A DNA stretch of 64,000 nt from Ziziphus jujuba (lineage: Eukaryota; Streptophyta; Magnoliopsida; Rosales; Rhamnaceae): positions 31,413,501-31,477,500 of the forward strand of contig NC_083383.1 of NCBI RefSeq assembly GCF_031755915.1, written 5' to 3'. Positions within the stretch are counted from its first letter, which is position 1. Every line of letters begins with the position of its first letter. The translations under genes were made by a program, and so were the position numbers. Positions 23,516 to 36,400 of this stretch are shown one piece after another. The notes beneath the pieces were generated by a model. It searched no databases, was not told where the DNA came from, and was given only the letters and a program-made list of their open reading frames with translations.

Positions 23516-23559
23516 AGACAAGCATTAACAAGTGGAGTTTATGTACATAAATCAACTAC

Positions 23560-24060
23560 ATTTTACTTGATATTTTGTGAGTTTTTGCAAGCTTTTTAAT
23601 GGCTTATGTGGTTGTTTTGTGGGAAATATCAAGGCTCAAGAGATAGGAGTGAAAGTAGACACACATGGAAGGGTTTTGGATCGAAAAGAAAGTGATTCAA
23701 GCTTCAGCAGTTGGGGGTTTCAGCTTTGGATTCTTAAGGTCACAGCTCTGCAGCACCTCTAGTACTTTTTCCCCAAGAGATAGGACCGCAGCACTGGCTT
23801 TTCTGTTTAATTTCGTTTTTAGTCATTGTCCAGGGATGCGGCGCTAGTGTAGGAATTTTTGGCAACATTTGTAATTGAATTAGTAAATAAAAGCCAAACT
23901 TAGGAGGATTATAAATAGGGATCAATAAAATGTTAGAGAGAACTTTCAGACGGCTGGTGAGAGAATGTGCAAGGAGGCAGGCTATGAATGAGTTGGAATC
24001 CTAAGACGGAATTCTTAATAATATGTTATTAAGAAATACAAAGGAGAAATACGAAGGATA
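23560..24060 (+). mobile_element. Ty3/gypsy LTR-like region upstream of gag remnant
   Basis: This stretch has LTR-style content immediately upstream of the gag fragment: a TATA-like attataaatag at about 23,909 and AATAAA-like signals near 23,887. Exact LTR ends, a primer-binding site and the partner LTR were not found, so the limits are approximate. Confidence 0.4.
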
Positions 24061-24189
24061 AAATTTGTTGAAGAAATACAAAGGAGAAGAGAGAAGCTGC
24101 TAATCGAACAAGTTCATCAATGCTAATCTGGGTAATACAGGAATCAAGAATGTTGATGATACAGGAATCAGGGATATTGAAGACCCGAG

Positions 24190-24945
24190 TGTTAATAGAG
24201 AACCACAGGTGAATAATGCTTCACAAATGGCGTTGAAGGATTATGCACTACCACCAACTGAAATTCAATTGGCAATAAGGAGACAGGCTGTTCAGGTAAA
24301 CAATTTTGAATTGAAGCCAGTGACTTCGTAGGTGATTCAACCAATTCAATTTTACAATATGCCGATTGAAGATCCAAATGCTCATCTTGCAAATTTTCTA
24401 GAGGTATGTGATACAGTCATGTTTAATTGTGTACTAAAGATGCCATTCGCCTTAACCTATTCTCATTCTCTTTGAAGGATAAAGCAAAGAGTTGGTTTAA
24501 TTCTTTATCTGCAAAATCAATCACTATCTGGGAGAATCTAGTTTAGAAGTTTCTTTCGAAATTCTTCCCATTGGCCGAAATTGCGAGAATGCGTATGGAG
24601 ACTAATAACTTTACCCAATGTAAAGGCGAGACATTATTTGAAGCTTGGGAGTGATATAAAGATTTGTTGAGAAGATGCCTTCAACATGAGTTACCTAAAT
24701 GGATGCAGGTTAAAAGTTTTTACAGTGGATTGACTACTATCACTGGAACTTTAGTAGATGCTTCTGCAGGTGGGACTTTTATGAAGAAAACTAAGGATGA
24801 AGCTTATGAGTTATTGGAGGACATAACAACCAACAATTGTCAACAATTGTCATGGCTTAGTGAGAGGAGCAAGTTAATGAACTCAACTGGGGTACATGAG
24901 ATAGATGCTATAATTCCACTAACAACCAAATTTTTAATTTAGTTT
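24190..24945 (+). pseudogene. Ty3/gypsy retrotransposon gag fragment
   Basis: The plus strand reads as a plant Ty3/gypsy gag (Retrotrans_gag family). It contains NNFELKPVTS near 24,300, PNAHLANFLEVCDT near 24,378-24,418, a W-F-N-S-L block near 24,494, and a continuous 92-codon run at 24,664-24,942 (LPKWMQVKSFYSGLTTITGT, then DEAYELLEDITTNN). At least two frameshifts and an in-frame stop separate these. Nothing of protease, reverse transcriptase or integrase follows, and the fragment ends at an A-rich tract near 24,960-25,000. It is a truncated copy. Similar gag proteins occur in the Athila/Tat-type lineages. Confidence 0.72.
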
Positions 24946-27900
24946 TAATTTTTTTGAAACAAGTTAAAAAAAGAGAAAGAAAAGAAAAAAAAAAAAAAAA
25001 ACCTTCTCTATTGGTATTTTGATAATTCAATTTTTTATAAAACTGTATATAATTATTTTTGCATTAAACAAAAAACTACTCAACATTTATATGTATATAC
25101 TAGGTATGGCCACAATGCACATGGCGTAGTTTAAAATTTGAGTGTTCAATAGTTTTTAATTAATTTGGAAAAATTTTAATTAAAAAGTTTTGAAATTACA
25201 CACACATATATATCCATAACTCTTCGGCCATAATGGGGACCAAGGGTTTCTAAAACCAAGAAAGCTACATATAAATTATCCCAGATCTAGCTACTTTATT
25301 CTTAAATTACTTTATTCTTAAATTCTTTTAGAAGGATCTAATCTTAAAGCAGAGTACTATACATTATTAACAAACATAAAAAAATTAATCATTTTATCCC
25401 AAACTAGATTAAGCCTAATATGGAAACCTCATAATATAATTAAGAAGCAAGAAGACTTTCAACTCCCAGATTAGCAGCAAATCTAGAAAAGCAACAAGCA
25501 TTACCATTTCTAATTAGATCCTACTTCATTCTTTTAATTTTTTTTTTTTTTTTCATAGACCCACCAGCATTGAGTTGTCTTTAGCTATTTATTGAGGATA
25601 AATTAATTTTAAACCTAATTAAAACATAAACAATTTATTTTGATTCCAATCCATAATCATGAGATTAAATTATTTATGGATTTATATATTAACTATAAAA
25701 AACACAAAAAATAAAAAATAATAGGAGGAAATATAAGTACAATCTTAAAAACTTATAATTACTATTATACTTTCATCAACAAAAAACTGTCACAAATGAA
25801 ACTATTTTAGCATCATTGATATCTTTCTAAGATAAATTGTAAGATTTAATAGAAATGTATTATGTTATACCTAAATCAATTTTCTATTACATCTTGCAAT
25901 ATACAAAGTAATAATATTAGCGTTGCTATCATAATTAGTCAAAAATGTGCTATGAGTTCATAAAACACTGATAGTAATCTATTTATGAACTGATAGTAAA
26001 CTATCATGTCCACATTAACAAAAAGATGATTCCACAGTGACAAGCTAAGCATTGTCTGGCAACTGTTTCCTTCTTCCTTCATCAAAATCTAAATGAGGAC
26101 TTTCAACATTCAACACTCTTGGATCTGTCTCACCTGCATTTTTGGAAGCCATCAGCTTCAGTTTCTTTGTTGCATTGTTTCTTGCAGCAGCTTTTGAAAC
26201 CAAATTAGCTAGGACTTCCATCTTCATTGCTCTGTTATTCTATCTTAGCATTGTCAATATTTTAGACATATCTGATTTTGAAAAATGCAATATACATACA
26301 TTAGAATATTAAATAAAAATCCATGTAATTTTACTTAAAGACATAATGTATCAAACATGTTTATACCTATCAATTCAGTCATATCCAATGAATTTCCACT
26401 TTATTTTTCAACAATTTTTAAAACGTCACTAACTTCAGCATTGTTTGAAGCATGTGTTTGTGTTAATGTGCTGATTTCATTTGAAATAGTATCACAAACA
26501 AAAAGAACGGTGTATTTCCCTCATGTAGTATCATGATATTCATATTTAGATGCTTTAAATTAAACCATAAACTTATAATTGCTAGATAGTATGGCAATTT
26601 TTTTAATATCTTTAACAATATACTAAAAAAAAGATTCACAATTAGTAATCACATAAGTGTTTACACGATTTATATATGTTTTTTCAAATAACAAGTTAAA
26701 ATTGACAACTTGTTTTCTCAAACAGACATGAAAAGAATTGTATTACCCCATCAGAGTTTTTCTTAGCTTTCCTGCTCTAACCATTTTGCTATATTATATT
26801 TTAGAAAAACATAAGATGAAGTCATTATCTCAATCAAATAAATCAAATTATAAATGATAAAATCATAGATATATAATATGCAATCTTAGTTAAAATCAAA
26901 CAAAGGAAAATAAAATTGGTAAATATGAAATAAACATAATACTAAATCATTTAATATAATCAGTTAACCATATATCTTTATAGTTGAGGATACTCCTCTG
27001 CAGAACATCATCTTCTATTTTAACTTTGTGTTGGCATTTACATTATGATTTTAAAATTGCATACCCAACTAATTAAGCTCTATAAATATGGTATGTGTGT
27101 ATCCAAAATCCTTTACACATTGAATCCTATTTTTAGGAATAGAAAATTCAAGGCTAAAAAACAAAAAAAGGAAAAACAAAAATGGATAGAAAAGTAAGAT
27201 AACAACATATAAATAACAAAAAGCAATTTGTTTAGTTATGTAAGTTTAGTATTTAGTTGTGTAAATTTAGTATTTCCTATAGTAATTTTTAATTTTATTT
27301 ACTTTATAGTGTTTAGTTATGTAAGTTTAATAACTATACATGCAATACAAACGAAAAATTTTAGTAACTATGTAGACATAAAACCTCTATAAAATCTAAA
27401 TTCATGTTTTGCATGGTAGAATAATATAGTAGAAAAAATAAGCTTCTTGATATCTTAAACTTATCCTCAAATCTTTTCCAATTATATCCAAAAAAAGTGA
27501 AAGTGATTTTTTTTCCTAATTTCTTTATTTATATCTATTTGAATCAACCTCCAAGTAGTAATTGATTTGTCGGAAAAAATAAATAAATAAATATAAAAGT
27601 ACCTTGTCAACCATGACCGATGACTAAAGAGATATCTATGGCTAACTGAAGTTCTAATACTTAAAACTCTACCATGCAAGTCGTTATAGTGATTACAGTT
27701 AAAAACTCTAATATTTAAGAACTCTAACTAAAGCTTTAATATCCAACAAAATTTAGAAATAAAAAATAGTTAATAAATATATAACTGTTTTACAGGTATT
27801 TTAATGTAAACATAAAAAGGTTTTTTATATATACAATCTGTGGTATTGGATGAAAGACTTAAGTATAAATCATATGTATGTGCACACAAAAGCAACGAAA

Positions 27901-28341
27901 AATGCAAAAATCCATGCACAATGAAATTTTAAGAACTCACAAAAAATCGAGCCGTGAGAAGAAATTAAGTTAAAAGTTATCACATATGACAAAGAAATGA
28001 AAGAATTTGAAATTACTAATTTTGAAGTGAATAACACAATCTTCTGGCTCTTTGTAGTCACTAATAAAGAGAGCATATGGGGAGAAAACTGAAAACAGAA
28101 GAAACAAAAAAAATAAAAATAAAGCCAACAGCAATTATACACTAAACACAAGGAAATAAATTTTTTAACTTTAAAATATTATAAAGCAAAATCCTTTTTG
28201 AAATACAATAATAAAAATTTTGGGTAAAGTACACCAACTCCATACTCACCATAGTGCAAGTAATTATAACCACAGTGCAAACCATATCATAAATCCTTAC
28301 ATTCGTACGACAAAATAAAAAAATAAACATAAAATGTGGAT
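24946..28341. other. AT-rich intergenic region
   Basis: About 3.4 kb of AT-rich sequence with poly-A tracts (24,978-25,000) and no recognised gene. One minus-strand open stretch of 60 codons at 26,045-26,227 is less AT-biased and polar-residue rich (LVSKAAARNNATKKLKLMAS); it could be an exon remnant, but I do not recognise it. Confidence 0.45.
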
Positions 28342-28537
28342 CTCCCAAATATGACAATTATTAAAAATCAAATATCTATCCAACATTCAAAGGACCTTAT
28401 AAAAAGCTAATGCAAAGCAATAGTTGGATTACGTTTAGCCTCCCAAATATGACAATTGTTAAAAATCAAATATCTATCCAACGTTCAAAGGACCTTATAA
28501 AAAGCTAATGCAAAGCAATAATTGGATTACGTTTAGC
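28342..28537. repeat. Tandem duplication, unit 98 bp
   Basis: Two adjacent copies both start ctcccaaatatgacaatt and end with ggattacgtttagcc. They differ at only a few positions. No coding content. Confidence 0.85.
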
Positions 28538-29468
28538 CCATTATTTATTAAAAGCAAAGCTCAGCCCATTCAATAGAAATTTATTCCAAAATATATGATT
28601 AAATATTCGGTAAAAATATTTAAATTTTTTAAATTTACTTTGAAATTCGATCTATATAGATTTATATATTGTAGGCATGTATTTGTATACACATGAAAAC
28701 ATAAATTATTTCTTAGTTTTACGTTTATTTTTTTATTGGATCAAATCAATATCATATATAATATATTTATATACTGGTATATTTGATAAAATATTTAACA
28801 AAAATATTTTATTTTTTTAATTTATTTGAAATTTGATTTACATCTATACATGTTTTCATAACACATTTCTTAATAGGATATTGTATACTTGTAGTTTTTC
28901 TTTTTTCTTTTTTCTCAAAAGCTCTTTAGACGTTTATTTATTTTTTTTTTTTATTGGATTAAATCAATAAAAGACAAATGAAATGAAAAGGTAAACCTCC
29001 AAGAATTTTAAGAGAAGTGATTAAAACAATTGTATCTTTGTTGTTTACTTTTATTCAATAAAAAAGGAATACTTTTACTGAAGCATCTGGGTCTGCTATT
29101 ATGAGAAAAAGAGAGTTGAAAATTGCAATCCATTGAAGGAAGCTCATGTAAAAGTGTTTCCTTTAAGTAAAAGATTAAGGAAATTCGTTCTTTAAAAAGA
29201 AGTGAGGGGCAAAAAAGAAAAGAAAAGAAAGAAAGAAAGCTTTTGATTCGTAGTTAGAAATAAAACTAAACTTAAAATTTCTGCAATTATTTAATGTGAA
29301 ACCTGGGGATTTTCAGCAAACATGGTAGGAAGCCACCAAAATCTTCTTTTTATTTTTTTTTGGTGGATCAGATCATTTAAAGCATGCTTTCAGGCACAAA
29401 TAAGAAAAATCAGTAGCTTTTTTAATATTAGTAAAAGGGGGAAAAAAAAGAAAAAAAAAAAGTGGTAC
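28538..29468. other. AT-rich region downstream of the MADS-box exon
   Basis: If the MADS-box gene were complete, its later exons (K-box) would lie here or beyond on the minus strand. I saw no keratin-like K-box coding pattern. There are A-rich and GAAA-rich tracts near 29,205-29,245. Confidence 0.4.
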
Positions 29469-29649
29469 CTGGAGCTGGAGTAATCGAAGGGCTTCCCGGT
29501 AGCAGAAAGGATGATGAGCGCAACGTCAACATCGCACAAAACCGAAAGCTCTTCAGCTTTTTTGAACAGCCCTCGTTTTCTCTTTGAGAAGGTCACCACC
29601 TCGCCGTCACGTTATCAATCTTCTTGATCCTGATCTTCTCCTTTGCCAT
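29469..29649 (-). pseudogene. MADS-box (SVP/AGL24-like) first exon with a frameshift
   Basis: The minus strand reads [17 protein letters not shown], then, after a shift of frame, [20 protein letters not shown] followed by [22 protein letters not shown]. It ends at a good donor (CCAG|GTACCA). This is the DNA-binding MADS domain of a MIKC-type factor; the A-K-E-K-I and E-L-S-V-L-C-D style resembles the SVP/StMADS11 clade of flowering-time and dormancy regulators. The exon is 181 bp, one less than an in-frame version. The missing base lies where the codon for residue 18 should be (GCGAGG-TG-GTGACC, near 29,596-29,600). The frameshift brings a TGA almost at once. No K-box exons were found downstream, so this is probably an orphan fragment. 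Confidence 0.78.
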
Positions 29650-30399
29650 TTTTCTCTTCCCCTAAAATTAAAACCAAGCATTTTACACACAGGAAGAATA
29701 AATAAAGAAAGAAAGAAAAAATAAAATAAAATAAAATATATACTCACCAGATAACCTAGACGAGTATATAAACGTGATAAAAATGCTTGGTTTAACCTAC
29801 CAAAAACGTCTGGGTTTATCACGTTAAGACTTCAAAGCCATTTTATCATAACTACCAAAAATATTTAAAAAAAAAAAAAAAAAAAACAAATCCAGAAGCT
29901 ACAGATTTTGAAAAGATGTCCAAGTCTCTGTATAATTCTGGTTCCCATATTCTCTTACTTTTTAAGGATTTTATGGAATCACTATTTATTCTTCCTCATT
30001 GCTCTTTCAGAAACCAGACCTTTTTATATTTGTTATAGATGATAGTGTTTCAGTTAGAGCTATAATCATTACCAAAATGGATGGCCATACGAAGGGAGGT
30101 GGTGCTTTTAGTGCTTGAGTTTTATTGCAATATTTGCTACCTAAAATTGAAAAATGTAATTTTAATGGTGGTTGCTACAAACACTAAAGTGTCCTTTTAG
30201 TTAAATCGGGTGAAGTGCTTAACACCCTAGCATTAAGGGATTAAAAGTGCCAATAACCCTACTTGTTATATAGAAAGCAACCTTAAGTCCCGGAACATTT
30301 TTGAAATTATTTTACAACTAAGCTATTAATTTACAAATCAAAGAATAAATAAATTCCAATCAATGTAGAATTTTATGGAAATATATCGCAATTTTGATC
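29650..30399. other. Region upstream of the MADS-box exon
   Basis: This probably holds the former 5' UTR and promoter. An 11-bp perfect inverted repeat (aacgtgataaa ... tttatcacgtt) brackets about 29,771-29,825. A long A run lies at 29,866-29,886. No gene is recognised. Confidence 0.35.
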
Positions 30400-31200
30400 T
30401 CCTTAGGCAAACATCAATATGCAATAAAATGAGTATGTTAAGACTCCAAAGTAAATGAATTTAAACTTCGATTGAGAACTAGAAGTTCTAGATTTTTTCT
30501 ACATGTCAATATCTCTCTATCAGTTTCACAATAACAAAACTAAAGTGGAGCAGGATACTAATAGTATCTTACCCTAAACATGCTTTGAGACACAAAAAGA
30601 GAAGAAAAAAAATCTAAGAATTTGACCTCTTGTAATAGTCAGAAGGTGAATAACATGAAAAAAATATATATCTTTTACGCATAACCAACTTTGTGCAACA
30701 CTTTCATCCTCTTAAGGCAAAAATTAAAATCAATATGCAATACAGCGAGTATGCTAAGACTTTCGAGCAAATGAAGTTAAGCATTAATCGAGAACTGAAA
30801 ATCTAGATTTTTTTGCAAGTCAATATTTCTCTATCAGTTTCACAACAACACTAAAGTGGATAGGGATGATACAAGAGTATTAACCCTAACCATGCTTTAA
30901 GACACAAAAGAGAAGAAGAAATCTAATTAAAGAATTTGACCTCTTGTAACGGTCAGAAGGTCAATGAAACAAAACAATATATATATATATATATAAATTA
31001 CAAGTAAACTACATTTCGCAACACTTTTGAATACTCTACAGCAATGAGAAACCTCTAATTTTTGCTTTTGGTAACGGTCAGAAGGTCAATGAAACAAAAC
31101 AATATATATATATATATATAAATTACAAGTAAACTACATTTTGCAACACTTTTGAATACTCTACAGCAATGAGAAACCTCTAATTTTTGCTTTTGGTACA
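30400..31200. repeat. Tandem duplications of two scales
   Basis: Two diverged units of about 310 bp start near 30,410 and 30,728; both contain tcaatatctctctatcagtttcaca-like sequence and gacctcttgtaa(t/c). The tail of the second was then duplicated again as near-identical units of 125 bp at about 30,947-31,071 and 31,072-31,197, each containing a TA microsatellite. No coding capacity is visible. Confidence 0.7.
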
Positions 31201-31526
31201 TAAGACTTTAAGCAAACAACCATTAAACAAGAAGATAAATAAAGGCTAGCCAAGACAGGTACATAAACTAATGACACCAACTATAAACATTTAACCTACA
31301 CAACTAAAATTCATAACATTCCATAAGATTATGCAATATTAAGTAAAATCATAAATGAACAACTAATTATGTAATATTACATATCTTACAATGACTATAC
31401 ATTTCTCAAATTTTAAAAAAGTCTTCAACATGCTAAACTACAATTTTTTTTTTTTTTTTAAAAGAAAGAAGTTAAATAGAAAGGAAAAAGATTAATACTA
31501 ATCCTCAAATATCAAACCCACTGAAC
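31201..31526. other. 3' flank of LEA_2 gene
   Basis: AT-rich sequence with a T run at 31,446-31,459. It likely includes the 3' UTR of the minus-strand LEA_2 gene. Nothing else is recognised. Confidence 0.4.
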
Positions 31527-32231
31527 TTAGGAACACAGGAGTGGCCACAAGAAGAATGCTACTACCATGCCACACATAACTATCCAATACACACCTGATA
31601 TGCATCCACCTAAGATTCTCCACCCTCCACCAGCCTGGCATGCATTGTTTTGCTGTCGAAAATCAAATCTTTGTGTTTGATTCCACGGAAACACAACCTC
31701 CAATATTTCACACACCACATTCATATCACTTATAGGCTTCAACCATTTTCCCTCTTTCATCCTTACAGAAGTCATCCACTCAAAGAAGAGATGCATAGTC
31801 CCCTGTCTCCCATTAATATGACAGTCGCACTTGTCCACTTCCACAGACACATTGTCCAGTCGAACCTGCACGGTCTGATAATATTCTCCTTGTTGCTCAA
31901 ATGGTGGGAGAATGAGTGTGTCGATTGGCCTCAAATTATTAATCATAGCTATTTGGTAAGCTATGATGTTGACATTGTCATAACTATTGTTGTTATAAAT
32001 ATTATTGTTTTTTACAACAAAATTCACCTCTAAATTGGCGGTTAGCTGAGTGTTAGAGTTGATGTTGATCACGGTGATCGACACAGAATCTACTGATATG
32101 GAAGGTAAATTAGCGTTGTAAGCCAATAACGTCAAAATCCCAACTATAAACCAAACTGGGCTGAAAACCACAATGAGAACAACAGAGGTACCACCTAAGT
32201 AGCGAATTAATGTCTGCAGCATGAATCGCAT
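31527..32231 (-). CDS. LEA_2 domain membrane protein (NDR1/HIN1-like family), intact
   Basis: A single-exon gene of 234 residues, clearly a paralogue of the one at 15,785-16,519. The N-terminal hydrophobic segment is at about residues 14-38. The LEA_2 domain begins at LPSISVDSVSITVININ and shows the same conserved blocks: LPPFEQQG, VRLDNVSVEVD, FFEWMTSVRMKEGKWLK and CEILEVVFPWN. A C-terminal hydrophobic segment is at about 208-230. An insert of Asn-rich residues after V-K-N-N-N distinguishes it. Two membrane segments with a domain between them suggest the LEA_2 domain sits outside the cytosol or in the ER lumen. Function in stress or defence is inferred from the family only. The first Met is used as the start; another Met lies three residues later. 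Confidence 0.8.
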   Translation of the reverse strand: MRFMLQTLIRYLGGTSVVLIVVFSPVWFIVGILTLLAYNANLPSISVDSVSITVININSNTQLTANLEVNFVVKNNNIYNNNSYDNVNIIAYQIAMINNLRPIDTLILPPFEQQGEYYQTVQVRLDNVSVEVDKCDCHINGRQGTMHLFFEWMTSVRMKEGKWLKPISDMNVVCEILEVVFPWNQTQRFDFRQQNNACQAGGGWRILGGCISGVYWIVMCGMVVAFFLWPLLCS

Positions 32232-33188
32232 TGGTAGTGACTGATTTTTCCCCTTGCCTAAGAAATGAAGACAGGTCGACTCATAAGTTTTTTACCCAAC
32301 ATTTAAACTTATATATTAATTAATACACAAAGACTTAAAAATAAGAAATCATATAAAATAAATAAAATTGTTGAGATCACAGAGGAGGGAGTGTTCTTAA
32401 TGTGCCTCTTGATTAGAAAATAAAATAAAAATTGTTGAGATCGGAGAGGAGGGAATATGCTATATGTGCATCTACCTAATAATATATTATGAAAGCAAAA
32501 TGTGGCAATGCTATTCTTTTTCGGTGATTTAAAAAAAAAAAAAGAAAAAAAGAAAAATCTAAACACTACATCTAAAAGCAAACCCTCTACAACAGTTTCG
32601 AACCAATCAAGCTACATGCCCTTTAGTAGACCGTGAGAGGGTCTGTCGTCCTCATTATAGTCCTCCAAAAAGCAGTTGGAATACATCGTCTCTTTTCACC
32701 TTAGTAGTCCAGAATATAGTACCTTAAAGACTACTCCCATAATTTATTTGATATACCAGCCACGCCAAAGCCAGCTCGACTGAGCCAGAGGATTCGCCTC
32801 TGCCTCAGAAAGTCGAACAACGGATTGAACAATGCAGAACAAATGGGAAGGGAAGCCGGATATAGTAGAAATTGACTTGAACAAAAGAACTGAAACCGGT
32901 ACCAGAAACCAAAGAAGAGAAGGAATTCAAAATGGAACGAAAACCTAATTCCTAATTCCATCCCCTCCCCTAATTTGAAATTATATATAAAAAAAAAAAA
33001 AAAAAAGTAGACGTACTCTTTTTCTTGAGGAGCTGTGAGCAGATGACCCGCGCTCTGGACGACGGCGGCGGCAGAGCAAGGAAAAGACACACGAAAGAGA
33101 AGAGAGAGACAGCGCTGTCGCCGAAGAAGTCTCTCTGTGACAGGGGAGTGGCCGCGTGTGTGCAAACTGGATGTTTCCCGTGAGTGTG
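32232..33188. other. Upstream region of LEA_2 gene and a GC-richer patch
   Basis: 32,232-32,700 should hold the LEA_2 promoter and 5' UTR. At 33,030-33,180 the base composition becomes GC-richer. The minus strand there has open frames of 88-172 codons without recognisable domains and with a poly-Phe stretch from a T run. It may be the 5' end of a former gene; I do not call a CDS. Confidence 0.35.
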
Positions 33189-33400
33189 TTTTAGTTCGGT
33201 TAGCTTTGTCCTTTTCAGTTCGGAAGTACGGTCCACGTGAAGGGCACATGAGCTTCCAAATAATAGTGAAATTTATTTATTATTATTTAGTTACTTTTAG
33301 TTCGGTTAGCTTTGTCCTTTTCAATTCGAAAGTACGGTCCACGTGAATGGCACGTGAGCTTCTAAATAATGGTGAAATTTATTTATTATTATTTAGTTAC
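33189..33400. repeat. Tandem duplication, unit 106 bp, carrying G-box (CACGTG) motifs
   Basis: Two copies start ttttagttcggttagctttg at 33,189 and 33,295. Each contains ggtccacgtga, giving a CACGTG core; the second copy also has gcacgtgag, so three cores lie within about 130 bp. CACGTG is the core of G-box/ABRE elements bound by bZIP and bHLH factors. Whether it acts as a promoter here is unproven. Confidence 0.7.
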
Positions 33401-36400
33401 TTTTATTTTTTTTGGCAAATAATTCTGCATTAAAGCACAATAGTAAGGGTGTCAATAACTTGAAATGAGCCAAATATTATGATTCTTATGCTCGAGTTGC
33501 ATAGTTTTACAAGTGATCAAATTTGGCTCGAACTTATTAAATTTTAAAATTTGTTATTCAATATTTGCTCTGCTTGTTTGTAGAAGCTTGAGTTTAATTT
33601 GATTAAACTCAGATTTAAAATAAAAGTTTTGAAAAATATGAACATCTAATTTATTAATTTTTTATTATTAAAAGTTACATTCCGTTTGTTTTGTTATATT
33701 TATTTTATAAAATTAATATTTATATTATTATATATAACAAGTATTTTATATTGTTAAATTAATATTATTTGTACTCTACATGATTAAACTAATAATTTAA
33801 TATGTAAATATAAATTTGAGCCGTTCAAGAGAACTTATACTTATAACTTAATTATTGAATTAATATTAACGCAATAAAGAAACCAAGCTTGCTCTCCTGC
33901 AGTTCTGCAAAAAAGAAAATATGTACCATAACATAGATTGAATGGTAAAATCCACACGCTAAACATAGTCCGATTTCTTGTTAAATTTTTCTAAACTATG
34001 CATGGAAATCACTAAAAAATTATTGCAAGATTTGAAAATTTTAAAAATAAAAATAAAAATAAAAAATAAAAATGAAAACACTTAGGCAACAAGAGTTTTA
34101 TAGCAGTTGAAAACTACCTAAGCAATTAAAAAATTATACATATAATGGTATGATCCAATATTTTAGGTACATTAGAATTATTAAGTACCTATATAAAAGC
34201 TAATTATTTAGTCTAATGATAAATATATATAAGATAAAAGAATACGCAACAAAAAAGATTGAAATTTGGTGAAGAAGTTACTGACAAGGTTCAAAATCTT
34301 TATTGGCCTTTTTAGTTCTTGAGCAATGACCTCACCATCCTGAATGCAAAACCAGTATGTAAATATATGCATGTCATATAGTTTACAATACATTGTCATG
34401 CATACAATATCCTATTAACACATTTGCACTGATCTGTAAATCAAAATTCACTGTTAGAAATATTGATATCAATACACCCTAAACAATATACAATTTGATA
34501 TTTTGTACCTTAATCATTTTTTTTTGGGGGCATTATGCATGTTGAACTTCATTTTTTTTGCGCTGTTCCATCCCTTCCTTTTTTCAGTTAATTTCTTAAC
34601 AGAGTTATCACATTTCACATAAGTGACACATAAGGCAACAACTGAGGATGCAAAGTATAATTTTCTATAATGCAAAATGCAAAAATTTTCAAATTAAAAT
34701 TTAATTAAAATACTAAAAATTATTAAATAATATTATCTTTTTAATAAGTTAGTAAGAACTAAAAAATTTACGAACGTAATTTTTTAAAAATTAAAAATAA
34801 AAATCTTTAAATATGATAGATACCCTAATAAATAAATAATAAAGACCAAAAAAAATTTGAACATGCATTAAAAAATAATTTTTTGGAAAAATAAAATTTT
34901 TATAAAAAGATACATATCAGAAAATCTTAAAATTATCTTCTTCTTTTTTAAAATAATAAATGTTAATATATGTAGTACATGTAATCAATAAAAAAAACGT
35001 ATTTTCTTTTTTTTAAGATTTTATATAGACCTTGTTGCTTTTTTTTTTATTTATGGGTCTTTATTTTTTTTTATTGTTATTTAGAATCTTTACAATATAT
35101 CAAAATCGTTATTTAGATTTATAAAAATAAAATAAAGCATCAAAAATATCATTTTTTTATGGGCAAGTAAAATTTTATAAAATGCATATAAAAAAATCTT
35201 ATAAATATTTTTTTTAAATAATATATAAATATAAAAAACATGTAATAAATAGAAGAATATACTTTATATATTTCTTTTAGATTTTATAAATGCTTCATTA
35301 CTTTTTTTAAAAATTAATAGCTCTTTATTTATTTTTTTCCCATGAATCCCCATAATATATACACATTATTATTTCATGTTTTGAAAAATTAATTTGCATT
35401 CTTTTAAAACTTCACTAATTCTTTAAAAGAATAACAATTCTTTTTAATACAAAAAAAGTTTATTGATTTTTCATTAACATTTTTATTTAAAAATTTTTGC
35501 ACTTTACATTCTAAATTATAAAGAGCTGTTGGCAACCTTTTTTTATCCCATGTGTAACTTATGTGACAATTCTGTTAAAATGTTAAGAAAACAAAAGAAC
35601 AGATGCAACGATCAAATACAGTGAAGTTTAAGATGCATAATACTAAAAAAAATAGTTTAGAATACAAAGTACTAAACTGTGTATATTTTAAGATGCATTG
35701 GTGCCAATATTGCTTCACCTGTAGTTATATATAAACACATACACAAAACTTTATGTGAAGATAAAAAAAAAAAAAAAAAAAAAATGTGCAGACTTTAATC
35801 TCCAACAAAATTAGTTAATTTCCTTGGCAAGTAATCCCTTGAAGTACAAGCACAACTCTAAATTCTAGAGGCAAAAGCCTCTGAAAAATGAAAATTCATT
35901 AGTTCTTTCTTTCCTACAAAAGCTTAATATATATGGCAGCAATAGTTAAAATGCTATCTTGCCAACACAACGCCGACCTCACCCTATGCCAATTAAATAA
36001 AATTATTGAGAAGAATAAAGTGGAGAAGAAAAAGAAACAACTAGAAAGAAGAAACAAATATTATATATAGATAGACTTTAATGAAGATGCGAAGTATCTC
36101 TCTTATCTCCATGTTAGAGGATTTTTGGGATGCAATCTGACACCATTTGATATATAGTATGGTGCATTATGTAAATACATTATGCATGTTTTAAAAATCT
36201 TTTTTTTTAAAAATATGTTTTATATATTTAAATTAGGGTTTTAAATTGTTTAATTTATATTATATAAATTACTAAATTTGTTAAATTTAATATTATTATG
36301 TCATGTTATTTGGTTTTACTTTATTTTATTTTCTTACCCCAAATTTTTTTGTAATTAAATTTTAAATAATGTTTTGCTCTATTTCAATCTTACTTAAATT

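Noticed and set aside
23577..23847. Short open frames around 23,577-23,925 as genes
   Set aside because: They lie in LTR-like sequence just upstream of the gag remnant, with a TATA-like box and poly-A signals.
29771..29825. Inverted repeat aacgtgataaa/tttatcacgtt as a MITE
   Set aside because: The arms are only 11 bp with non-complementary interiors, and no matching ends or second copy are seen in the window.
32731..33249. A 172-codon minus-strand frame in the GC-richer patch
   Set aside because: It contains a poly-Phe stretch from a T run and no recognisable domain; an alternative frame is also open, so it was left as unassigned.
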